Assembly: GCA_030066085.1 (NCBI GenBank)
Contig: JASJCI010000036.1
Span: 62,001-126,000, forward strand
Direction: 5' to 3'
DNA: 64,000 nucleotides
From: Gammaproteobacteria bacterium
GTDB lineage: Bacteria > Pseudomonadota > Gammaproteobacteria > GCA-001735895
The position numbers and the translations under genes were made by a program. This document shows positions 8,295 to 15,566 of the stretch, piece after piece; the stretch's first letter is position 1; every line of letters begins with the position of its first letter. The notes beneath the pieces are model-generated. The model saw only the letters and a list, made by a program, of their open reading frames with translations. It did not search any database and was not told the origin of the DNA.

Positions 8295-9823
8295 ACGAGC
8301 CGCAGAGACGCCGTCGTCGCGGCAGTAAAAGCCGCGAGGAAATGCTGGCAAAACGCAGCAAGCCGCCCGCTTTCAACCCGGCGCCACCCGGACCGGTTGG
8401 CGGCCAGTACCGGCCGTTGACCGATGCTCAACTCGAACAGGTCTGCAACACCTCGCTGCGCATGCTGGCGGAACTGGGCATGGGTGACGTGCCGCCAGCG
8501 CTCGAACAGCGGGCACTCGAACGCGGCGCCAGCATCAACGAACTGGGCCGCCTGTGTTACCCGCGGGCAATGGTCGAGGACATCATCGACGGCGCCTGTA
8601 AATCGTTTACGCTGCATGGCCGCGACGAACGCCACAGTTTCGAGGTTGGCGGCGACCGGGTCTACTTCGGTACCGGCGGTGCCGCGGTGCAGACGCTCGA
8701 TCTCGACAGCCACGTCTACCGCCCGTCGACGCTGGCCGACCTGGCCGATTTTACGCGCCTGGTCGACACCCTGCCGAACGTATCCTGGTTCACCCGCTGC
8801 TGTGTGGCCACCGACCTGCCCGAGATTATCGATCTCGACATCAACACCGCCTACTGCCTGATGCAGTACACGCAAAAACCGGTTGGCACCAGCATTACGC
8901 TCGGCAGCCACGTCGACCCGGTGGTCGACCTGTTCGATGCAGTTGCAGGCGGCCCCGGCAAGTTTGCCGAGAAGCCGTTCTGCAAGGTGCACATCAGCCC
9001 GATCATTTCACCGATGCGTTACGGCGAGGATGCTTTCGAGGTCGCCATGGCGTCGATCCGGCGCGGCATGCCGATCAATGCGATCATCGCCGCGATGTCG
9101 GGCGCCACCTCGCCCGCCACCATCGATGGCATGCTCGCGGCTTCGTTCGCCGAAACGCTGGCGGCGCTGGTGATGGTCAACCTGTTCGCGCCGGGCTACC
9201 CGATGATCTTTTCCAACTGGCCGTTCGTGATCGACCTGCGCACCGGCGCCTTCGCCGGCGGCGGCGGCGAAATCTCGATCCTGAACGCGGCCGCGGCCCA
9301 GCTGGCGAATCACATCGGCGTGCCGTCCGGGGTGGCCTCGAGCATGGCCGATGCCAAGGCAGTAGACGCGCAAATGGGGATGGAAAAAGCCCTGTCGTCG
9401 CTTGCCTGCGGCCTGTCCGGCGCCAACATGGTGTACGAATCGGCCGGCATGATGGCCAGCCTGCTCGGCGCATCCTTCGAGGCTTTCCTGCTCGACAACG
9501 AAATGCTGTCGCACGTCTACCGCATGATTCGCGGCATCGAGGTCAGCGAGGATACGCTCGCCTTCGACACGATGAAGAACGTGATTACCGGCGAGGGTCA
9601 TTTCATCGGCGAGACCCAGACCATGGAAGCCATGGAGCGCGATTACGTCTACCCGCGCCTGGGTGACCGACTCGAACCGACCGCCTGGGCCGAGGCAGGC
9701 GCCGAGGATGCCTGGCAACGCGCCAACGCGCAGGCACGCGAGATCCTGGCGCAACATCGGCCGCGATACATCGATGCAGCGATCGACGATTCGATCCGCG
9801 CGCAATTCAATATCCTGATTTAG
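8291..9823 (+). CDS. MttB superfamily (trimethylamine/betaine) methyltransferase, non-pyrrolysine
   Basis: A 510-residue TIM-barrel methyltransferase-like protein with a basic N-terminal tail (RRRRRGSKSR) and the MttB-family core (YFGTGGAAVQTLD, SKPFCKVHISPI-like segment, AIIAAMSGATSPATIDGML). No in-frame TAG occurs, so it belongs to the non-pyrrolysine majority, whose characterised members demethylate glycine betaine, proline betaine or carnitine in anaerobes with a corrinoid partner. No corrinoid protein or MtrH-like gene is nearby. Here it overlaps by four bases a DMGDH-GcvT flavoprotein, suggesting the two act on the same methylated amine. Mechanism in this setting is an open question. 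Confidence 0.88.
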   Translation: MNEPQRRRRRGSKSREEMLAKRSKPPAFNPAPPGPVGGQYRPLTDAQLEQVCNTSLRMLAELGMGDVPPALEQRALERGASINELGRLCYPRAMVEDIIDGACKSFTLHGRDERHSFEVGGDRVYFGTGGAAVQTLDLDSHVYRPSTLADLADFTRLVDTLPNVSWFTRCCVATDLPEIIDLDINTAYCLMQYTQKPVGTSITLGSHVDPVVDLFDAVAGGPGKFAEKPFCKVHISPIISPMRYGEDAFEVAMASIRRGMPINAIIAAMSGATSPATIDGMLAASFAETLAALVMVNLFAPGYPMIFSNWPFVIDLRTGAFAGGGGEISILNAAAAQLANHIGVPSGVASSMADAKAVDAQMGMEKALSSLACGLSGANMVYESAGMMASLLGASFEAFLLDNEMLSHVYRMIRGIEVSEDTLAFDTMKNVITGEGHFIGETQTMEAMERDYVYPRLGDRLEPTAWAEAGAEDAWQRANAQAREILAQHRPRYIDAAIDDSIRAQFNILI

Positions 9824-9960
9824 CGCTGTCGCGAGATCCCGGCGGACGGACGGGTCGGCACTGACTACGCAATTTCGGGATGACCGCGGGCTTCGGTGGA
9901 AATGGTTATGAAGTCTGGAGATCCCGGATATTTGCGCTCAGGCGCAAATTCCGGGATGAC
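9824..9960. repeat. Dispersed hairpin repeats (two units)
   Basis: Two units of the GATCCCGG...GGGATGAC family lie between the MttB-like gene and the convergent gene at 9991. The first spans about 9834-9883; the second, about 9917-9960, folds into an almost perfect hairpin around TTTGCGC/GCGCAAA. No gene is present. The family recurs at about 0.6, 17.2 and 49.6 kb. Confidence 0.5.
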
Positions 9961-9994
9961 CGCTATCGAATGCAAAGCATTCGATAGCGGTCAT
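9956..9994. terminator. Perfect 18-bp stem-loop between convergent genes
   Basis: Arms 9956-9973 (ATGACCGCTATCGAATGC) and 9977-9994 are perfectly complementary, with a three-base AAA loop. It overlaps the TGA stop of the minus-strand gene ending at 9991. No strong T-run follows on either side, so it may be a transcript-end barrier or RNA-stability element rather than a classical intrinsic terminator. Confidence 0.5.
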
Positions 9995-10497
9995 TTCTTG
10001 AGGTGCACCAGCGGCGGGAAGAGTTCGTAGGCGCGCAGGCTCTCGGCGAGGATGGTGCTGAAGCTGTTCTTGAGGCGCTCCTCGCGAAAAACGTTCTGGA
10101 TATCCATCACGTCGAAGTACATGTGCTCCTCGTACTTCGGGTTCCAGAAAATCAGCGGACACTGTTGCTTGCTGTAGATCGCGGTGCCCATACCCTTGTG
10201 GATCGAACGAACCTCGATTTCGCCGGAATCGTCGTTTTCGTTGAGGTAGAGGCAGGAGACGACATCGACGTCGATGATTTTCTCGATCACCGACAGCGGG
10301 TGAATTTCGGCTATGACGTGCACCATGCGCGTCACGTCATCGTCCGCGTCGGGATCGATAAGGTTGAACGGGCCCTGCACGTCGTCGCGCGCGAAATGGT
10401 AACCGCCGTCCTGGTAGAAGATGCGCCCGATCGTCAGCACGTTGCCCACGATATTGGCCGCGTAATACTTCGATATATCGTGAAAAATGTCTTCCAT
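9991..10497 (-). CDS. Conserved-looking hypothetical protein
   Basis: A 168-residue soluble, acidic protein (MEDIFHDISKYYAANIVGN...). It is beta-rich, with segments such as GYHFARDDVQGPFNLIDPD, HVIAEIHPLSVIEKIIDVDVV and YSKQQCPLIFWNPKYEE, and has no signal peptide or membrane helix. I do not recognise a family. Codon usage and length support a real gene. It faces the MttB-like gene across a repeat-rich spacer and has its own upstream region, so an operon link with neighbours is not evident. Confidence 0.65.
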   Translation of the reverse strand: MEDIFHDISKYYAANIVGNVLTIGRIFYQDGGYHFARDDVQGPFNLIDPDADDDVTRMVHVIAEIHPLSVIEKIIDVDVVSCLYLNENDDSGEIEVRSIHKGMGTAIYSKQQCPLIFWNPKYEEHMYFDVMDIQNVFREERLKNSFSTILAESLRAYELFPPLVHLKK

Positions 10498-10578
10498 CCG
10501 CGTTCCCGTTTATTGTTTTGTCGCGAGCATTCGCGCTGCCCGCCAAACTTCGATAATAACGGGGAGTATAGTGAATGA

Positions 10579-11487
10579 CTAGGATTTGTCGGAATCGCTT
10601 CGTTCGCCCGCCGCCGCGCGCAGGTATTCGATCAGCACGGCCACGGCGGTGCCGGCGCGCGCTGGCGCCGGCGTCGCGAGCTTCAGCGATCGCTTGACCT
10701 CGACACGTTCGGCGAATGGCGCCACCAGGCTGCCATCGTCCAGCGCCGCGCGCACCAGCGGCTCGTGCCCCATCAGGACACCGGCGCCGTTTTGCGCCTC
10801 CTGCAGCGCCAGGCTGTAGAGCGAAAAGCGGGCGCCGGTAGTATCAAGACCGAGGCCGGGTGCCGCAGACGCCAGCCAGTCCGGCCAGTCGTCGGTGAAG
10901 TGGGTATCGTGCAGGAAACGACAATTGCGCAAATCAGCAGGGTCGCGCAACCGATTCGCCAGCGCGGGAGCACAAACCGGGAAAATTCGGTCGCGGCACA
11001 GGTCGAAGTTATGCCCGCGGGTTTCGTCGGCGACGAAAAACAGGCTCAGGTCGAAGGGTTCACGCAACAGGTTCGGCGGCGTGTCCAGCGCGATGATCGA
11101 AATGGTCGTTTGCGCCAGGCTGGCGCGCACCGCGGGCAGCCTCGGCGACAGCCAGAGCTGGGCAATGCTCGGCAGCACCGCAATCCGGATTTCGCGCGGT
11201 TCCGCGCCCGCGCGCAAACCGTTTATCGCGTGACCCAGCTGGTCGAAGGCGAGACTGAAATCGCCGGCCACTCGCGCACCCAGCGACGTCAGGCGCACAC
11301 CCTGGGAAAGACGCTCGAACAGGGGCGCGCCGGCCCAGGCTTCGAGCGCTTTGACGTGTTGCGCGATTGCGCCCGGCGTAACCGACAGCTCGTGCGCGGC
11401 AGCACGAAAACCGCCCAGGCGCGCGGCGGCCTCGAAGGCGCGCAGGGCATTGAGTTGCGGCGCCGCGGGTTTATCGGGCTTTAGCAT
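10579..11487 (-). CDS. LysR-family transcriptional regulator
   Basis: A 302-residue LysR protein of GcvA type: PQLNALRAFEAAARLGGFRA, AAHELSVTPGAIAQHVKALE (HTH), then an effector domain starting EIRIAVLPSIAQLWLSPRL. I chose ATG 11487 because the family begins just before the PxLNALRxFEAAAR helix; the upstream in-frame ATG at 11523 adds an unlikely aromatic/basic stretch. It is divergent from the SHMT paralogue at 11592 across 104 bases, so it most likely controls that gene and perhaps those beyond. It is distinct in sequence from the LysR protein at 4800. Confidence 0.9.
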   Translation of the reverse strand: MLKPDKPAAPQLNALRAFEAAARLGGFRAAAHELSVTPGAIAQHVKALEAWAGAPLFERLSQGVRLTSLGARVAGDFSLAFDQLGHAINGLRAGAEPREIRIAVLPSIAQLWLSPRLPAVRASLAQTTISIIALDTPPNLLREPFDLSLFFVADETRGHNFDLCRDRIFPVCAPALANRLRDPADLRNCRFLHDTHFTDDWPDWLASAAPGLGLDTTGARFSLYSLALQEAQNGAGVLMGHEPLVRAALDDGSLVAPFAERVEVKRSLKLATPAPARAGTAVAVLIEYLRAAAGERSDSDKS

Positions 11488-11591
11488 TGCAGGCCTAGTT
11501 TTTCTACGCCAATAAAATAGCAAAACTGGTTTGCCGTCGGCAAGTGCCGCTGGTAGCTTGTTAACCCGGGATTCACCCGGAGGAATGTTTC

Positions 11592-12866
11592 ATGCTCGCG
11601 AAAGCCGCTCGTTTTAACGGTCACGCGCCGATCGGCGAGACTGACCCACTGATCAGCGAGGCGCTGCAAGGCGAACTGCGCCGCCAGCAGGATCACGTCG
11701 AGCTGATTGCATCGGAAAACATCGTCAGCCGCGCGGTACTCGATGCGCTCGGGCACCCGATGACGAACAAGACGCTGGAGGGTTACCCGGGACATCGTTT
11801 TCACGGTGGGGGTGAATTCGTCGACGTGGTCGAGCAGGCCGCGCTCGACCGCGCGCGCGAACTGTTCGGTTGCGACTACGTCAACGTGCAGCCGCACTCC
11901 GGCACCCAGGCCAACCAGGCCGTGTTTTTCGCCTGCCTCGAGCCCGGCGCGCGAATCCTGAGCATGAATCTCTCGGCCGGAGGTCATCTCAGCCACGGGG
12001 CGAAGCCGAATCAGTCCGGTCGCTGGTTCGACGCACAGCACTATGGCGTTAACCGCGACAGCGGCCTGATCGATTACGCTACGGTCGAATCGATGGCAGG
12101 CGAAATCGAACCTGCATTGCTGATCGCCGGCGGATCGGCCTACCCGCGGGTAATCGACTTCGCGCGCATGGCGCAGATCGCTCGCTCGGTCGGTGCACTG
12201 CTGCTGGTCGACATGGCGCACATCGCCGGGCTGGTGGCCGGCGGCGTGCATCCGTCTCCCCTGCCATACGCCGATATCGTCACCTGCACCACGACCAAAA
12301 CCCTGCGCGGCCCGCGCGGCGGCCTGATCCTCGCGCGGGCAGAATCCTGGCGCGACAAGCTGCAGCCGGCGATCTTTCCCGGCGTGCAGGGCAGCCTGCA
12401 CAGCCAGATCATCGCGGCCAAGGCGGTCTGTCTCGGTGAAGCGCTGCAGCCCGAATTCCGCGACTACGCGCAGCGGGTGGTCGACAACGCCCGCCGCCTG
12501 GCCGGGGTACTGGCGGAGCGGGAAATTCGCCTGGTAGCGGGTGGTACCGATACCCACATGGTATTGCTGGACCTGTCCGCGCGGGACCTGCGCGGGCAAC
12601 AGCTGCAGGATGCGCTGGCACGGGTAAACATCACCTCGAACAAGAACCCGATTCCGTTCGACTCGCCGCGGCCGACGGAATGGCGCGGTCTCAGGCTGGG
12701 TGTCGCCGCGGCTACCACGCGGGGATTCGGTGCAGCGGAGATCGACGTCCTCGGCGAAGTCATCGCCGAGGTCATCGAGTCGATCGATGATCTCGATGAA
12801 CAACGGATCCACGCCTGGCGCAGTCGCGTGCTGGAGCTGTGCGAGAGTTTTCCGATTTATACCTGA
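11592..12866 (+). CDS. SHMT-family PLP enzyme, probable alpha-methylserine hydroxymethyltransferase
   Basis: A 424-residue fold type I enzyme with the SHMT backbone: SENIVS, NVQPHSGTQAN, DMAHIAGLVAGG and Lys236 in TTTKTLRGPRGG as PLP lysine. Key active-site residues differ from E. coli GlyA: Tyr55 is Thr61, Tyr65 is His71 (GHRFHGGGE instead of GKRYYGGCE), and His228 is Thr235. A Thr at position 55 is the known distinguishing feature of alpha-methylserine hydroxymethyltransferase, which makes room for an alpha-methyl group. I therefore infer a paralogue using alpha-methylserine or a related amino acid, not the housekeeping GlyA. GGAGG precedes the ATG. A LysR gene is divergent. Confidence 0.85.
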   Translation: MLAKAARFNGHAPIGETDPLISEALQGELRRQQDHVELIASENIVSRAVLDALGHPMTNKTLEGYPGHRFHGGGEFVDVVEQAALDRARELFGCDYVNVQPHSGTQANQAVFFACLEPGARILSMNLSAGGHLSHGAKPNQSGRWFDAQHYGVNRDSGLIDYATVESMAGEIEPALLIAGGSAYPRVIDFARMAQIARSVGALLLVDMAHIAGLVAGGVHPSPLPYADIVTCTTTKTLRGPRGGLILARAESWRDKLQPAIFPGVQGSLHSQIIAAKAVCLGEALQPEFRDYAQRVVDNARRLAGVLAEREIRLVAGGTDTHMVLLDLSARDLRGQQLQDALARVNITSNKNPIPFDSPRPTEWRGLRLGVAAATTRGFGAAEIDVLGEVIAEVIESIDDLDEQRIHAWRSRVLELCESFPIYT

Positions 12867-12885
12867 GCCGCGCCGCGCGCGGGAG

Positions 12886-13440
12886 TCAGGACCAGCGACC
12901 GTTGCGCGAGAACTGCGTTTTCAGGAACTCCATCTGGTCGGCGAGAATGTTCTTGTTGGCGAGGTAAAAGAATTCGTAACGGTTCGGCACGAAGGGTACC
13001 GCGAGCAGCTCCATGCCGGCCTCCTCGGGCGTGCGATTGGCCTTGCGATGGTTGCAGCGCTTGCACGCGCTGACCACGTTGGTCCAGCTGTCGGTGCCGC
13101 TGCGCGAGACCGGCAGGATGTGATCGCGCGACAGGTAGTCCGCCCTGAACTCGCCGCCACAGTACATGCACAGGTACTGGTCGCGACGAAACAGGTAGGC
13201 GTTGACCAGCGGCGGCACGAAGTCGCTGAGCTTGACGCTGCCGTCGCTGGCGAGAATGCTCGGCAGCTTCAGCACCGATTGCTGCCCGAGACGATTGATC
13301 CCGCCGCGGATTTCAAAGGCATCCTCGCCCAGCGCCCAGACCACTTGCTCCTTGACGACCAGCGTGGCCGCTTCCTCGCGCGTGATCCAGTCGATCGGCG
13401 TTCCCGCCTTGTTCAGTCTGAGTATCTTGGCGTTACGCAT
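12886..13440 (-). CDS. HNH endonuclease family protein
   Basis: A 184-residue protein. The C-terminal half holds an HNH zinc-finger nuclease: CMYCG, then SRDHILPVSRSGTDSWTN, then CKRCNHRKANRTPEEAGM. The two CxxC pairs bind a structural zinc, and the DH and N of the centre are catalytic in the family. The N-terminal 90 residues (AKILRLNKAGTPIDWITREEAA) match the usual lead-in of this free-standing bacterial HNH group, which is widespread and chromosomal. No restriction or phage genes are adjacent, so a defence role is not supported. It converges with the SHMT-like gene. Confidence 0.9.
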   Translation of the reverse strand: MRNAKILRLNKAGTPIDWITREEAATLVVKEQVVWALGEDAFEIRGGINRLGQQSVLKLPSILASDGSVKLSDFVPPLVNAYLFRRDQYLCMYCGGEFRADYLSRDHILPVSRSGTDSWTNVVSACKRCNHRKANRTPEEAGMELLAVPFVPNRYEFFYLANKNILADQMEFLKTQFSRNGRWS

Positions 13441-13658
13441 GGCGGTTATTATGCCTGTTTGGCTACTGGCGTAAACCTCTGAAAAATTGAACTATTTACG
13501 CGTACGACACGGATTTCCGCGACCCGCGACAATTGCGCCACGGCGTGGTTAAGACGAGATGACAAAAAAGCCTGTTACCCCGGGCCGGATTCTGCTTAGA
13601 TGGCGCCTGCGCGCCGTATTTCGTGCCGGCGCGACCATGCCGGGGGTAGATCGACGTC

Positions 13659-14573
13659 ATGAAGCAACGTTCGCTGGCACTGTACGACGCTTTCTCCGAG
13701 CGTGCATTTGGCGGTAGCCAGGCCGCGATCCTGCGCGATGCGAGCGGGCTTTCCCGGGCAACACGCACCCGAATCGCGCGCGAAGTCGGTATGCCGGCAA
13801 CCGCGTTCGTCGACACGCTCGGCGATGACTGGATCCAGGCACAGTTCATGTCGACCGTGATGGAGCTGCCGATGTGCGGCCACGGCACCCTTTGCCTGTT
13901 GACTCACCTGTGCGAGACCGGTGACCTCGCGGTCGAACCCGGCAATACACGCGAATTCGAGCTGCGCCTGCCGAAAAATACCGCCAGGGTCGAGGTATCG
14001 CTGCGCGCGGACGGCCGTTATCGCGTCATGCTCGACATTACCCCGTCAACGCTTGCAGCCTTTGCGCCGGACCCGGGCCCGCTGCTGCGCGCACTCGGTA
14101 TCGATTCCTCGTCGCTGGACCCGACGCTGCCGCTCGAAGTGGCGCGCGGCGATTTCGTCCACCTGGCAGTGCCGCTGGCGGGGCTCGGCGCGATGCGCGC
14201 GATCGAACCGGATTTCGATGCGATCGTCGACTTTTGCCACGCGCACGGACTCGAAACCATCGCGCTGTTCTGCCGTGAGGTCGAACGCCCGGCCAGCACG
14301 ATCCACGTGCGCGACTTCTGCCCCGCGGTCGGCGTGGCCGAATCAGCCGCGGCCGGCACCACCAACGCCGCGCTGACCGCTTACCTCTGGCGCCATTCGC
14401 TGATCGACCGCAGGCGGGAACTGATCGTCATCGAAGCCGAGCAGGGTATCGAACTCGGTCGCCCGAGTTCGATACAATCGGTTATCCGGCAACGCGCCGG
14501 CGCGATCGACCGCCTGCAGGTCGGCGGCATCGCCACGCGCGTGATCGACGGGCACATCGAACTACCGGACTGA
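13659..14573 (+). CDS. PhzF-family protein with altered catalytic site
   Basis: A 304-residue protein with the duplicated diaminopimelate-epimerase-like fold: FSERAFGGSQAAIL at the start, MELPMCGHGTLCLLTHL near residue 70, and GVAESAAAGTTNAALTAYL in the second half. In PhzF enzymes a Glu in the SETAFV segment is the acid/base; here the segment reads MPATAFV, so it is Ala47. The later EDPATGSA motif is ESAAAGTTN. The fold is retained but the usual isomerase chemistry would not be expected. It precedes the M19 gene by three bases and so is in an operon with the two hydrolase-like genes. Confidence 0.83.
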   Translation: MKQRSLALYDAFSERAFGGSQAAILRDASGLSRATRTRIAREVGMPATAFVDTLGDDWIQAQFMSTVMELPMCGHGTLCLLTHLCETGDLAVEPGNTREFELRLPKNTARVEVSLRADGRYRVMLDITPSTLAAFAPDPGPLLRALGIDSSSLDPTLPLEVARGDFVHLAVPLAGLGAMRAIEPDFDAIVDFCHAHGLETIALFCREVERPASTIHVRDFCPAVGVAESAAAGTTNAALTAYLWRHSLIDRRRELIVIEAEQGIELGRPSSIQSVIRQRAGAIDRLQVGGIATRVIDGHIELPD

Positions 14574-14576
14574 CAC

Positions 14577-15566
14577 ATGACCGCAGCCACGCAAAAACTC
14601 TTTACCGACGCACTGGTGTGGGACGCGCATGCCGGCGTCTTCCCGAGCCCGCAGGTCGACCTGAACCTGCTCGACCACTGGCAGCAACAGGGGGCGAGCT
14701 ATCTCAGCATCAACGTCGGCTTCGATGTGATGGACTGGCAGGACACGCTGGCCACGCTGGCCGCCTACCGCAACTGGATCCTGGCAAGGCCTGAACGTTT
14801 CGTCCTGGTTGGTGACACCACCGATATCGATCACGCGCGGGCCGAGGGCAAGTTTGCGCTGTCGTTCGATATCGAGGGCATGAACGCACTCGACGGTAAT
14901 CTCGACATGGTCGGTGTCTACCATGCACTCGGCGTGCGCCAGATGCTGTTCGCCTATAACCTGAACAACGCCGCCGCCGGCGGCTGCCATGACGACGACC
15001 GCGGCCTGTCCGAGTTCGGCCGCGCGGTGGTGCACGAAATGAATCGTGTCGGCATGATCGTCGATTGCTCGCACGCCGGTCACCGGACCACGCTCGACAT
15101 CATGCAGGAATCCGACATGCCGGTCGTGTTCTCGCATTCGAATCCGACCGCGGTCTGGGATCACCAGCGCAACATCCACGACGACCAGATCCGGGCCTGC
15201 GCCGACACCGACGGCGTCATCGGCCTCAACGGCATGGGCATATTTCTCGGCGACAACGACATCAGTATCGACACGATGCTGCGCCACCTGCACCACGTCA
15301 GCGACCTGGTCGGCGCGCGACATATCGGCTTCGGTTTCGACTATTCGCCCGCGCTCGATATCGACATCGGCGCAATCCTGGCCACGCGGCCCGATTTCTG
15401 GCCCGCCGGCCAGCAATACGAAACCCGCGGGATCAAACACGCCGGCCCCGAGCTGCTGCCGCCACTGATCGACGCGATGGCGGCTTCGGGTTTCGGCGAC
15501 GACGACATCCGCGGCTTCCTCGGCGAAAACTTCCGGCGCGTCGCGGCGCAGGCATGGCATGCCTGA
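14577..15566 (+). CDS. Membrane dipeptidase (peptidase M19)-like protein
   Basis: A 329-residue TIM-barrel amidohydrolase of the renal dipeptidase type. Metal-site segments are WDAHAGVF (residues 15-22), SFDIEGMNAL with the bridging Glu, VDCSHAGHRT with a His ligand, FSHSNPTAV, and GFGFDYSP with the catalytic Asp. The first motif is normally HxD; here it is His18-x-Gly20, so one metal ligand is missing. M19 enzymes hydrolyse dipeptides or act on related amides. It lies three bases after the PhzF gene and overlaps the M20 gene by eight bases, so all three are co-transcribed. Confidence 0.85.
   Translation: MTAATQKLFTDALVWDAHAGVFPSPQVDLNLLDHWQQQGASYLSINVGFDVMDWQDTLATLAAYRNWILARPERFVLVGDTTDIDHARAEGKFALSFDIEGMNALDGNLDMVGVYHALGVRQMLFAYNLNNAAAGGCHDDDRGLSEFGRAVVHEMNRVGMIVDCSHAGHRTTLDIMQESDMPVVFSHSNPTAVWDHQRNIHDDQIRACADTDGVIGLNGMGIFLGDNDISIDTMLRHLHHVSDLVGARHIGFGFDYSPALDIDIGAILATRPDFWPAGQQYETRGIKHAGPELLPPLIDAMAASGFGDDDIRGFLGENFRRVAAQAWHA

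Noticed and set aside
8291-9823. Pyrrolysine-containing trimethylamine methyltransferase
   Set aside because: No in-frame TAG is present and no pyl genes are seen, so it is a non-pyrrolysine MttB homologue.
9824-9994. CRISPR array
   Set aside because: The repeats are hairpin units of unequal length with no regular spacers, and no cas genes occur in the window.
11592-12866. Housekeeping glyA
   Set aside because: Substitutions at the positions of E. coli Tyr55, Tyr65 and His228 and a private LysR regulator argue for a specialised paralogue.
12886-13440. Defence-island restriction enzyme
   Set aside because: The HNH protein stands alone without methylase, specificity or phage genes and matches a common chromosomal HNH group.
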